Below, piece by piece: positions 44,309 to 50,719 of a DNA stretch of 50,719 nt. The notes beneath the pieces were generated by a model. The model was not told the origin of the DNA and ran no database searches. It was given only the letters and a program-made list of their open reading frames with translations. The translations under genes and the position numbers were made by a program. The number at the start of each line of letters is the position of its first letter. Position 1 is the first letter of the stretch. Origin of the DNA: Clostridia bacterium (GTDB lineage: Bacteria > Bacillota > Clostridia > UMGS1810); assembly GCA_017481205.1 (NCBI GenBank), contig JAFUPN010000006.1, positions 1 to 50,719 of the forward strand. The letters run 5' to 3'.

Positions 44309-45586
44309 CTATTCTACAATAACGGTTTCTCTGTTTTGTTCCTGAGTTATTATCTTATTGTTCTTTTCCATGGAGTTTGCAAGCATAAGCTTGATGCGGT
44401 TTTCCTGATTTACTCTGGATGCGCCCGCATCGTAGTCTATTGCCACAAGGTTTACATCGGGATATGCTTCCTTGATACGCTTCATCATACCCTTGCCTAC
44501 AATATGATTTGGCAGACAGCCGAAGGGCTGAGCGCAGATAACATTTTTCACTCCGCTTTCTATAAGCTCAATAATCTCTGCTGTGAGCAACCATCCCTCG
44601 CCCATCTTTGCACCGAGACCTATAAAGCCCTTTGTGAGGCTTACCGTGTGTGCAAAATCCCCGGGAGGATTAAATCTGCTCATGCCGCGGATAAGATTTA
44701 TTATATCCAGCTGCTTCTCAAGCAGGTAGCTATACACCTTTTTGCAGAAAAAAGCTTTGATTTTTCCCATACCGTAAAGCTTTGCATCCACAATATAGTT
44801 GTATATGCAATACATACAGAAGTCCAGCAGACCGCCCATCACAACCTCAGCTCCCTGAGAATGTAGAAATGCCTCAAGGTCATTGTTGCCCAAGGGAGAG
44901 AATTTAACAAATATCTCCCCTACTATGCCCACCTTGGGCTTATCTGTCACTGTGCGGGGAAGCTCTTCAAAATCCTCTATAATCTTTTTCATCAGGTCTT
45001 CCATTATATCATAGGACACTTTTTTGTCACAAAGTGCGGCTGAACAACGGTTTGTCCAGTAGTCTATGAGCTCATCCGTACTGCCGGGCTCATTTTCATA
45101 GGGTCTGGTCTGATTGCCCAGACACATAAGCAAATCTCCTACGGATACTGCATACATAAGCCTCTTAAGCATAGGCAGGGTCAGCTTAAGTGCATTATCC
45201 AGACCGGATATATTAAGACTGAGCACCGGTATGTAGCCATATCCCGCCTTTTCAAGAGCCTTACGAAGGAGAGATATGTAGTTTGAAGCTCTGCAGCCTC
45301 CTCCTGTCTGGGTAATAAGCAAAGCAATCTTATGCTTGTCATAGCCGCCGTTTTCTATAGCGTCTATCATCTGGCCTATAACCACCTGGGCAGGATAGCA
45401 GGTATCATTGTGCACATACTTAAGCCCTGCATTTTTTACTGCGTCACCCTTGTTTTCAAGAAGCACCGTGTTGTAGCCATTGGCGCGGAAAACACTCATT
45501 GCCATGGTAAAATGCACCGGCAGCATGGTTGGTACAAGGATTGTATAATCTTTTTTCATATCATCGGTAAAAACTGCATATTTCAA
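44309..45586 (-). CDS. 2-hydroxyacyl-CoA dehydratase-type (HgdB-like) subunit, separate from its activase
   Basis: A protein of about 425 residues homologous to the C-terminal part of large fused activase/dehydratase proteins. Cysteines for an Fe-S cluster are visible: NDTCYPAQ, TGGGCRASN and QPFGCLPNH. The first ATG is 45559, but it has no ribosome site. A TTG at 45586 gives MKYAVFTDDMKKDYTILVP, and the GAGGAAG in the end of the preceding gene lies 13 bases upstream, so I prefer TTG. It begins 10 bases after the activase stop codon and is surely co-transcribed and coupled. It may accept an electron from the activase to drive a radical dehydration or an unknown reduction. Confidence 0.82.
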   Translation of the reverse strand: MKYAVFTDDMKKDYTILVPTMLPVHFTMAMSVFRANGYNTVLLENKGDAVKNAGLKYVHNDTCYPAQVVIGQMIDAIENGGYDKHKIALLITQTGGGCRASNYISLLRKALEKAGYGYIPVLSLNISGLDNALKLTLPMLKRLMYAVSVGDLLMCLGNQTRPYENEPGSTDELIDYWTNRCSAALCDKKVSYDIMEDLMKKIIEDFEELPRTVTDKPKVGIVGEIFVKFSPLGNNDLEAFLHSQGAEVVMGGLLDFCMYCIYNYIVDAKLYGMGKIKAFFCKKVYSYLLEKQLDIINLIRGMSRFNPPGDFAHTVSLTKGFIGLGAKMGEGWLLTAEIIELIESGVKNVICAQPFGCLPNHIVGKGMMKRIKEAYPDVNLVAIDYDAGASRVNQENRIKLMLANSMEKNNKIITQEQNRETVIVE

Positions 45587-45596
45587 GATGAAAATT

Positions 45597-48557
45597 TCAC
45601 TTCCTCTCTTCAAGAGCAGCCACAAGACTGCGAAGTCTGATTTTAACAGAACCGAGATTATTTATTTCGTCAATTTTAAGCTGAGTATATATTTTACCCT
45701 TTTCCTCCAAAATGCTTCTTACCTCGTCGGTAGTAATGGCATCTATGCCGCAGCCGAAAGAAACCAGCTGAACCAGATTGCAGTCCGTGTTTTCCGTTGC
45801 AAATTTTGCGGCATTATAGAGTCTGGAATGGTATGTCCACTGATTGAGCACATCCACCCTTGCAGGCTCTGTCATATCGGACACACTGTCCTCACTGAGC
45901 ACAACAAAACCAAGGGATGATGCCAGCTTGTCGATAAGATGGCAGATTTCAGGGTCGGTGTGATAGGGTCTGCCCGCCAGGATAAGAAGCTGCCTGCCAT
46001 TTGCTCTTGCCCATTCAATATATTCAGCTCCCTTGGAGCGGATGTCTGTCATATACTTGTCATATGCCGTTTTGCCCTCGGCAACAGCTTTTTTGACAGC
46101 CTGTCTGTTTATGCTGATGCCTATTTCGCCAAAGGCCTTTTCAAGACCCTTAGCCAGCTCTTTAGGATTGTTTATATTGAGATACGGCATAAACAGCTTG
46201 CCCTCAAGCTGCTTTATATTGGCGTCAAGCAGCTCGGAATAATAGGCAACCACAGGGCAGTTATAGCAATTGTCACCCTTACCCTCGTCAAAATTATATG
46301 TAAGACAGGGATTGAATATTATATCAACCTCACCGCTGTCAATAAGCTCCTGGATATGACCGTGCATAAGCTTTGCAGGATAGCAGGCGGTATCGGAAGG
46401 GATGGTGTGCTGACCATTGGTGTAAGTCTTGCGGCTTGAAAATTTGGTAAATTTCACATCAAAGCCAAGGTATGTAAAAATCCCATTCCAGAAGGGTGCC
46501 AGCTCATACATTCCCAATGCCAGAGGTATACCGATAACCTTGTTTTTGCCCGAAAGCTCTGAAGAAGTGATTTTCTCAAGCAACTCACGTTTGTATTCAA
46601 ACATATTGGGCAAGGGGGCGATTTTTGATGAGAGACCTGCGCCTTTTTCACATTTGTTGCCGGATATATATTTTGCTCCGTCTCCGAAGGTATTTATTGT
46701 AAGATTACACCTGTTTTCACAGCCGCTGCAGTTAATAGCCTTAACCGTGTGCTCAAAGCTGTCAAGAGTTTTTTTTGAAATAAGAGTCGAGGTTTTTCCT
46801 GCTGTGGCCTTGGCATGGAGAGCCGCACCGAAAGCACCCATAAGACCCGCTATGGCAGGACGGATAACATTTTTGCCAAGCTCCTTTTCAAAGGAACGCA
46901 GAATTGCGTCATTAAGGAAGGTTCCTCCCTGAACAACGATATTTTCGCCCAACTCGTCGGCAGAGTTTACACGGAGAACCTTGTATATGGCATTCTTCAC
47001 AACACTCATGGACAGTCCTGCGGAAATATCCTCAACAGTAGCACCGTCCTTCTGAGCCTGCTTTACTGATGAATTCATAAACACAGTACATCTTGAGCCA
47101 AGGTCAACGGGATTTTTTGCCCTGAGTCCCAACCTTGCAAAGTCGGCGGCATTGTAGCCGGTAAGATTTGCAAAGGTCTCTATAAACGAGCCGCAGCCTG
47201 AGGAGCAGGCTTCATTGAGAAGTATACTGTCAACGGAATTGTTGCGGATACGGAAGCACTTCATATCCTGACCGCCTATATCCATGATAAAATCAACATC
47301 AGGATTAAAATGGCGCGCAGCAATAAAATGTGCCATGGTCTCAACAATGCCTTTGTCAACACCGAAGGCATGGGTAATCAGTTCTTCGCCGTAGCCTGTA
47401 ACTGCAGAGGATTTTATACTGATTCTGTCGCCGCACAGAGCGTATATATGATTAAGCTGTTCTTTGATAATCTGAGTGGGATTGCCCCTGTTGGAGCCAT
47501 AATGCTGATATAATATAGAATTATCTTCGGAAATAAGCACCAGCTTAGTGGTGGTACTGCCGCAGTCGATACCCAGGTATGCGCTGCCGCTGTATGAAGC
47601 AATGTCCTTTTCGGGGACATCTGATTTGCCGTGACGGGATACAAACTCCCGGTATTCATCATCATTTACAAAAAGCGGATCGGACTTGACTGTATCGCCT
47701 CCTGCATTTACTGCAGATTCAAGAAGAGCCGAGAGCTCATCATAGGTGTATTTTACCGATTTGTCCGAGGCATAAAGCGCCGCTCCCAAAGCTACAGAGA
47801 TAAGCCCGTATTCAGGAAATACAGCATCCTCTTCGCTGAGCTTAAGAGTCTTTACAAAGCGTTGTCTGAGCCCCTTGCAATAATAAAGAGGCCCCCCGAG
47901 AAACATAACCCTGCCCTTTATATCATAGCCCTGGATAAGACCGGAGATGGTCTGATTGACAACCGCCTGATAAATACTTGCGGCAATGTCCTCCTTGAGT
48001 GCGCCCTGATTGATAAGAGGCTGCACATCCGTCTTTGCAAAAACGCCGCAGCGTGAAGCTATGGGATATATTCTTGTATGGCTGAGGCTGAGCTTATCAA
48101 GCTCATCAACACTTACATTAAGCAGAGTAGCCATCTGGTCTATAAATGCGCCGGTACCGCCTGCGCAGGTTCCGTTCATACGCTCGTCGGTAACACCCGT
48201 AAAGAATATTACCTTGGCATCCTCACCTCCCAGCTCAATGACAACCCCAGTATCGGGTGCAAGGTGCTTTACGGTTTCGCCGGTGGCAAAAACCTCCTGG
48301 ATAAAGGGTATGCCCAGCCCTGTGGCAAGACCGTAGCCGCCGGAGCCGGATATCGCCAGCGAAAAAGGCTCATCACCGACTATATCATGCAATTCGGTGA
48401 GCATATTATATGTAGTTTCCCTTACCTTTGACTGATGACGTACATAGCAGTCATAGGCAATAGCTCCATCCTTTATGAGAACAAGCTTTACGGTGGTTGA
48501 GCCTACATCTATTCCCAATGTGGTATTGGGAGTATTAAATTTTAAATTATTAGTCAT
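45597..48557 (-). CDS. Tandem BadF/BcrA-type activase ATPase fused to a DUF2229 region
   Basis: A 986-residue protein with two ASKHA ATPase domains. The first begins GIDVGSTTVKLVLI at residue 15 and has GTCAGGTGAFIDQM; the second begins LGIDCGSTTTKLVLI near residue 328 and has the cluster motif ACSSGCGSFIETF. A Cys-rich segment (CSGCENRCNLT) and a DUF2229-like domain with SDTACYPAK and CYNCP follow. Such proteins use ATP to inject a low-potential electron into a dehydratase. In many Firmicutes the next gene is fused to give about 1400 residues; here a stop codon separates them. GAAGGTGAT precedes the ATG. The true substrate of this orphan type is unknown. Confidence 0.9.
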   Translation of the reverse strand: MTNNLKFNTPNTTLGIDVGSTTVKLVLIKDGAIAYDCYVRHQSKVRETTYNMLTELHDIVGDEPFSLAISGSGGYGLATGLGIPFIQEVFATGETVKHLAPDTGVVIELGGEDAKVIFFTGVTDERMNGTCAGGTGAFIDQMATLLNVSVDELDKLSLSHTRIYPIASRCGVFAKTDVQPLINQGALKEDIAASIYQAVVNQTISGLIQGYDIKGRVMFLGGPLYYCKGLRQRFVKTLKLSEEDAVFPEYGLISVALGAALYASDKSVKYTYDELSALLESAVNAGGDTVKSDPLFVNDDEYREFVSRHGKSDVPEKDIASYSGSAYLGIDCGSTTTKLVLISEDNSILYQHYGSNRGNPTQIIKEQLNHIYALCGDRISIKSSAVTGYGEELITHAFGVDKGIVETMAHFIAARHFNPDVDFIMDIGGQDMKCFRIRNNSVDSILLNEACSSGCGSFIETFANLTGYNAADFARLGLRAKNPVDLGSRCTVFMNSSVKQAQKDGATVEDISAGLSMSVVKNAIYKVLRVNSADELGENIVVQGGTFLNDAILRSFEKELGKNVIRPAIAGLMGAFGAALHAKATAGKTSTLISKKTLDSFEHTVKAINCSGCENRCNLTINTFGDGAKYISGNKCEKGAGLSSKIAPLPNMFEYKRELLEKITSSELSGKNKVIGIPLALGMYELAPFWNGIFTYLGFDVKFTKFSSRKTYTNGQHTIPSDTACYPAKLMHGHIQELIDSGEVDIIFNPCLTYNFDEGKGDNCYNCPVVAYYSELLDANIKQLEGKLFMPYLNINNPKELAKGLEKAFGEIGISINRQAVKKAVAEGKTAYDKYMTDIRSKGAEYIEWARANGRQLLILAGRPYHTDPEICHLIDKLASSLGFVVLSEDSVSDMTEPARVDVLNQWTYHSRLYNAAKFATENTDCNLVQLVSFGCGIDAITTDEVRSILEEKGKIYTQLKIDEINNLGSVKIRLRSLVAALEERK

Positions 48558-48588
48558 TTTATATCACCTTCAAAAAACCAATTAATAT

Positions 48589-48617
48589 ATTTTAACACAC
48601 TATCCGACAAAATTCAA
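48589..48617 (-). promoter_or_regulatory. Promoter of the activase operon
   Basis: On the minus strand TTGAAT (48612-48617), a 17-base spacer and TAAAAT (48589-48594) lie about 30 bases before the start codon. Confidence 0.6.
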
Positions 48618-48721
48618 CCGAAATTATTTACCAAAAAAACAGATAATAAAATTGTTTTTTTACTATTATATTATATTTATGTGAACTATAAATTATCTTT
48701 ATGTTAATTCTGTATTAACAA

Positions 48722-48750
48722 TTGCAATTTTATTTCTTTTGTGTTATAAT
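48722..48750 (+). promoter_or_regulatory. Promoter of the lipoprotein gene
   Basis: TTGCAA (48722-48727), a 17-base spacer and an exact TATAAT (48745-48750) lie 44 bases before the start codon. Confidence 0.65.
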
Positions 48751-48793
48751 CTGTGTTATACTGTACAAAAAGCATTTGCCAAGGAGAAAAAAA

Positions 48794-49684
48794 ATGAAAT
48801 CAAAGATTTCTGTATTACTTATAATTTCATTACTCATGCTCAGCCTGTGCGGCTGTTCCGGAGGCGAAGAGGTGGTTGTTTCTTATGAAGAAGGGGACGA
48901 AACTCTCCGCGCGGACATGCTGTTTGAAGAGGGCAGCACAGCCGAGCTGAAGCTGCTGTGCAAAACAATGTCCGGCAACAACGACGACCCGGAAACAAGA
49001 GACAACTTCTTTTACTACATACTAATAAAAATAGCATCCATTGCCGAAAACGAAGAGGAAGACAAATATGAAACCGCTCTTGAGGTTATGGATACCTGCC
49101 TTAAGCTCCCGCTTACACAGGCGGTTGTATCTGACGGACTCAAGCAATGCTACCGCATAATAGACGGCAAACTGACAGAAAAGACAAAAGAATACCTCAT
49201 CGGCAGATGGAGGAGAACCGACACAACATTAATGTCCGGTGCTGTCATTGAGGTTATCAGAAGCGGAGACAGCCTTGAAGCAAAAATAATGGGGCTGCCC
49301 GACGATGAAAGCCTGAGATTTCGTATAGGTGATACAAAATGGACTAACATCCAGTTTGCAAATCACCAAAAGTTTTTCTTTTCTGACCTGTCAACAGAGG
49401 AAATCGACGGTATAGAAAACTACTATAAGGATGAAGCGGCGGCTGTGTATGTATACAGTGAAGCTGTTGCCAACATTAATTTTAATAACGACACAATTAC
49501 TGTCAGCTACGAAAAGAGCGACATGACAAGCGGTGCAAATCAAATCTGGGTCAAGCTTGGCTCCGGACATGAAGAAGCCGGCTATGATGAGCTGCTTGCA
49601 GAAAACGAGCAGCAATCAGCAGCAGAGGAGGCTGAGGATGCCCTTGTACCCGAAGAAACAATTGATGAAACTGATGTAAACTGA
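48794..49684 (+). CDS. Hypothetical lipoprotein
   Basis: A 296-residue protein of unrecognised family. The signal peptide (MKSKISVLLIISLLMLSL) ends in a lipobox LCGC, so it should be lipid-anchored outside the membrane. Residues 25-120 are acidic and probably helical. A beta-rich, lipocalin-like segment follows (LIGRWRRTDTTLMSGAVIEV ... GDTKWTNIQF). The C-terminus is a strongly acidic Glu/Ala tail. The start at 48794 follows AAGGAG; an earlier in-frame codon at 48722 lies in the promoter. It is followed by a terminator whose loop contains a 43-bp repeat. Confidence 0.85.
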   Translation: MKSKISVLLIISLLMLSLCGCSGGEEVVVSYEEGDETLRADMLFEEGSTAELKLLCKTMSGNNDDPETRDNFFYYILIKIASIAENEEEDKYETALEVMDTCLKLPLTQAVVSDGLKQCYRIIDGKLTEKTKEYLIGRWRRTDTTLMSGAVIEVIRSGDSLEAKIMGLPDDESLRFRIGDTKWTNIQFANHQKFFFSDLSTEEIDGIENYYKDEAAAVYVYSEAVANINFNNDTITVSYEKSDMTSGANQIWVKLGSGHEEAGYDELLAENEQQSAAEEAEDALVPEETIDETDVN

Positions 49685-49701
49685 GTTATACAGCAGTCTG
49701 T

Positions 49702-49780
49702 AACCCCTGTCACACTAGCCGGAGCAACCAATATTACAGGTGTTGATTGTTCCGGCTATACATGCAGGGGGTTGTTTTTT
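49702..49780 (+). terminator. Terminator of the lipoprotein gene, split by a 43-bp element
   Basis: AACCCCTG (49702-49709) pairs with CAGGGG (49765-49770) plus a bulged G and TT, followed by six T residues (49775-49780). Removing the element at 49716-49758 would leave a compact stem with a short loop and a U-run, a normal intrinsic terminator. Confidence 0.7.
49716..49758. repeat. 43-bp palindromic family 1 mini-element, copy 1
   Basis: It begins TAGCCGGAGCAACCAATATT and ends TTGATTGTTCCGGCTA. The arms TAGCCGGAGCAA and TTGTTCCGGCTA are nearly perfect inverted repeats, bordered by TA on both sides. It matches copy 2 in length and core (ACAGGTGTTGATTG) and matches the ends of the 279-bp element at 35284. 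It lies in the loop of the terminator at 49702-49780. Confidence 0.75.
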
Positions 49781-49784
49781 AATA

Positions 49785-49827
49785 TAGCCTAAGCAACCAA
49801 TACTACAGGTGTTGATTGCTTAGGCTA
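49785..49827. repeat. 43-bp palindromic family 1 mini-element, copy 2
   Basis: It begins TAGCCTAAGCAACCAATACT and ends TTGATTGCTTAGGCTA, with perfect 12-base arms. Relative to copy 1, GG-to-TA in the left arm is matched by CC-to-TA in the right arm, so the symmetry is preserved. It lies 27 bases after copy 1 and just ahead of the TraX-like gene. Confidence 0.75.
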
Positions 49828-49852
49828 ACAGAAACGGAGGCATATTATACAT

Positions 49853-50554
49853 ATGGAAAACATTACCGGCAGATACACCTTTTTAACAGGTAATATGCTG
49901 AAGCTGATTGCCCTTATTGCAATGACGGCAGACCATATAGGAGCTTATCTTTTGCCACAGTATGAATTTCTCAGGATAATCGGCAGGCTCGCCTTCCCGA
50001 TTTTTGCATATATGATAGCTGAGGGCTGCAGATATACCAAAAACAGAAAAAGCTATCTGGGAAATATGATATTCCTCGCATTTATCTGTCAGGCTGCCGC
50101 CTTTACTGCGACGGGCTCGGTTAATATGTGCATAATTGTGACATTCTCCCTGTCAATAATACTGATATATCTGTTGGACTATATGATTAAAGAGAGAACA
50201 TCAAAAAGCTTTTTTATATGCCTTGCAGCTCTTTTTGCAGTATATTTTATATCGGAAATGCTTCCTTCCGCCCTACCTGAAACCGACTATGGCATTGATT
50301 ACGGCTTTTTCGGAATACTTACTCCTGTTTTTGCATACATCGGCAAAAGCAGACTGCAGAAGCTGTCTATGGCAGCATTTGCAATTATCCTTGTTTCTTC
50401 CGCACTGGGCAGTATACAGTGGTATTCACTCCTTGCAATTCCGCTGCTTATACTCTATAACGGACAGCGGGGCAAAGTAAAAATTAAAAATCTGTTTTAT
50501 ATATACTATCCTGCTCATTTAGTGGTGATTTATCTTGTAGGATTGGCGATATAG
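49853..50554 (+). CDS. TraX-family membrane protein
   Basis: A 233-residue integral membrane protein with about seven spans. The N-terminal signature is that of TraX: MLKLIALIAMTADHIGAYLL (residues 15-34), RIIGRLAFPIFAYMIAEGCR (about 41-60) and the Arg/Lys-rich loop YTKNRKSYL. TraX acetylates pilin in F plasmids, but chromosomal homologues in Firmicutes have no proven role and are probably acyltransferases acting on surface material. GGAGG lies 12 bases before the ATG, a long but usable spacing. No conjugation genes are nearby. Confidence 0.85.
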   Translation: MENITGRYTFLTGNMLKLIALIAMTADHIGAYLLPQYEFLRIIGRLAFPIFAYMIAEGCRYTKNRKSYLGNMIFLAFICQAAAFTATGSVNMCIIVTFSLSIILIYLLDYMIKERTSKSFFICLAALFAVYFISEMLPSALPETDYGIDYGFFGILTPVFAYIGKSRLQKLSMAAFAIILVSSALGSIQWYSLLAIPLLILYNGQRGKVKIKNLFYIYYPAHLVVIYLVGLAI

Positions 50555-50719
50555 GCTCACTCTGCAGGATTGAAAAAGCAGGTAGTGTCAAGTAGCGTAT
50601 GAAAAACGAAGTATGCGAAGAACTACCGTCACCCATTGACAGCGATGTCAAAACAATGCTAAAAAAATGATGCCGATGGTGAGAAACTCAAGAACAAATT
50701 GAATTTTACCATCGACAAA
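50555..50719. other. Right-edge non-coding sequence with repeat motif
   Basis: No complete gene is seen. AACGAAGTATGCG (50605-50617) repeats the motif found in the 3281-3500 tandem repeat. GGTAGT/ACTACC arms surround it, suggesting another structured repeat. The last 50 bases can be read as a short open frame (DADGEKLKNKLNFTIDK) without a visible start, which may be the edge of a gene beyond the window. Confidence 0.35.

Noticed and set aside
50640..50719. Start of a gene at the right edge
   Set aside because: The readable frame has no start codon with a ribosome site, and too little sequence is available to judge.

Overview
The window looks like a chromosomal segment of an anaerobic, low-GC Bacillota of the class Clostridia, probably an Oscillospirales/Ruminococcaceae-type gut bacterium. 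The evidence is the gene order hprK, ROK glucokinase, murB, rapZ, yvcK, whiA, dnaE, pfkA; the sodium-pumping oxaloacetate decarboxylase; the oxygen-sensitive acyl-CoA dehydratase/activase pair; strong AAGGAGG-type ribosome binding sites; and TTGACA/TATAAT promoters. The genus is an inference; no rRNA is present.

Layout. 1-600: five tRNA genes on the minus strand, transcribed Val-Asp-Phe-Gly-Cys from a consensus promoter. 791-6668 (minus): hslO, a four-gene sodium-translocating decarboxylase set (oadG, biotin carrier, oadB, oadA) and the pseudouridine synthase rluB. 6841-10389: trmB, an AraC-type regulator divergent from a Gfo/Idh/MocA dehydrogenase, and an acetyltransferase. 10760-12502 (minus): Na/Pi cotransporter-like protein with a PhoU domain. 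12623-28118 (minus): housekeeping genes (hprK, glcK, murB, rapZ, yvcK, whiA, dnaE, pfkA, a small membrane protein, valS, folC), interrupted between yvcK and whiA by a short YitT gene and a 3' remnant of a glycyl-radical enzyme gene. 28405-31032 (plus): polar amino-acid ABC importer. 31094-36760: four-gene sugar/amino-sugar operon (DegT aminotransferase, dehydrogenase, LmbE deacetylase, NagB-like protein) divergent from a ROK repressor. 36896-40165 (plus): guaB and a rhamnosidase-like glycosidase. 40581-48557 (minus): asymmetric heterodimeric ABC exporter and a split 2-hydroxyacyl-CoA dehydratase/activase system. 48794-50554 (plus): a lipoprotein and a TraX-family membrane protein.

The most unusual content is non-coding. 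At least seven repeats with terminal inverted repeats or internal dyads occupy the gaps between otherwise ordinary genes. Family 1 (ends TAGCC..AGCAACCAA) has a 279-bp copy placed exactly at the -10 box of the ROK repressor promoter and two 43-bp copies near 49.7 kb, one of them inside the loop of a terminator. Family 2 (ends CAGACTGTCGAATAATT) has copies at 10.4 kb, again inside a terminator-like stem, and at 40.2 kb. A third element at 29.3-29.5 kb lies inside the ABC importer operon and can fold as a closing stem with two branched arms. A 110-bp tandem repeat separates oadB from oadA. Several of these share short motifs (AACGAAGTATGCG). They look like small non-autonomous mobile or structured elements that tolerate, or prefer, terminator loops and promoter/leader positions; no transposase is encoded in the window.

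All calls come from reading the sequence and from knowledge of protein families. No database search or folding program was run.
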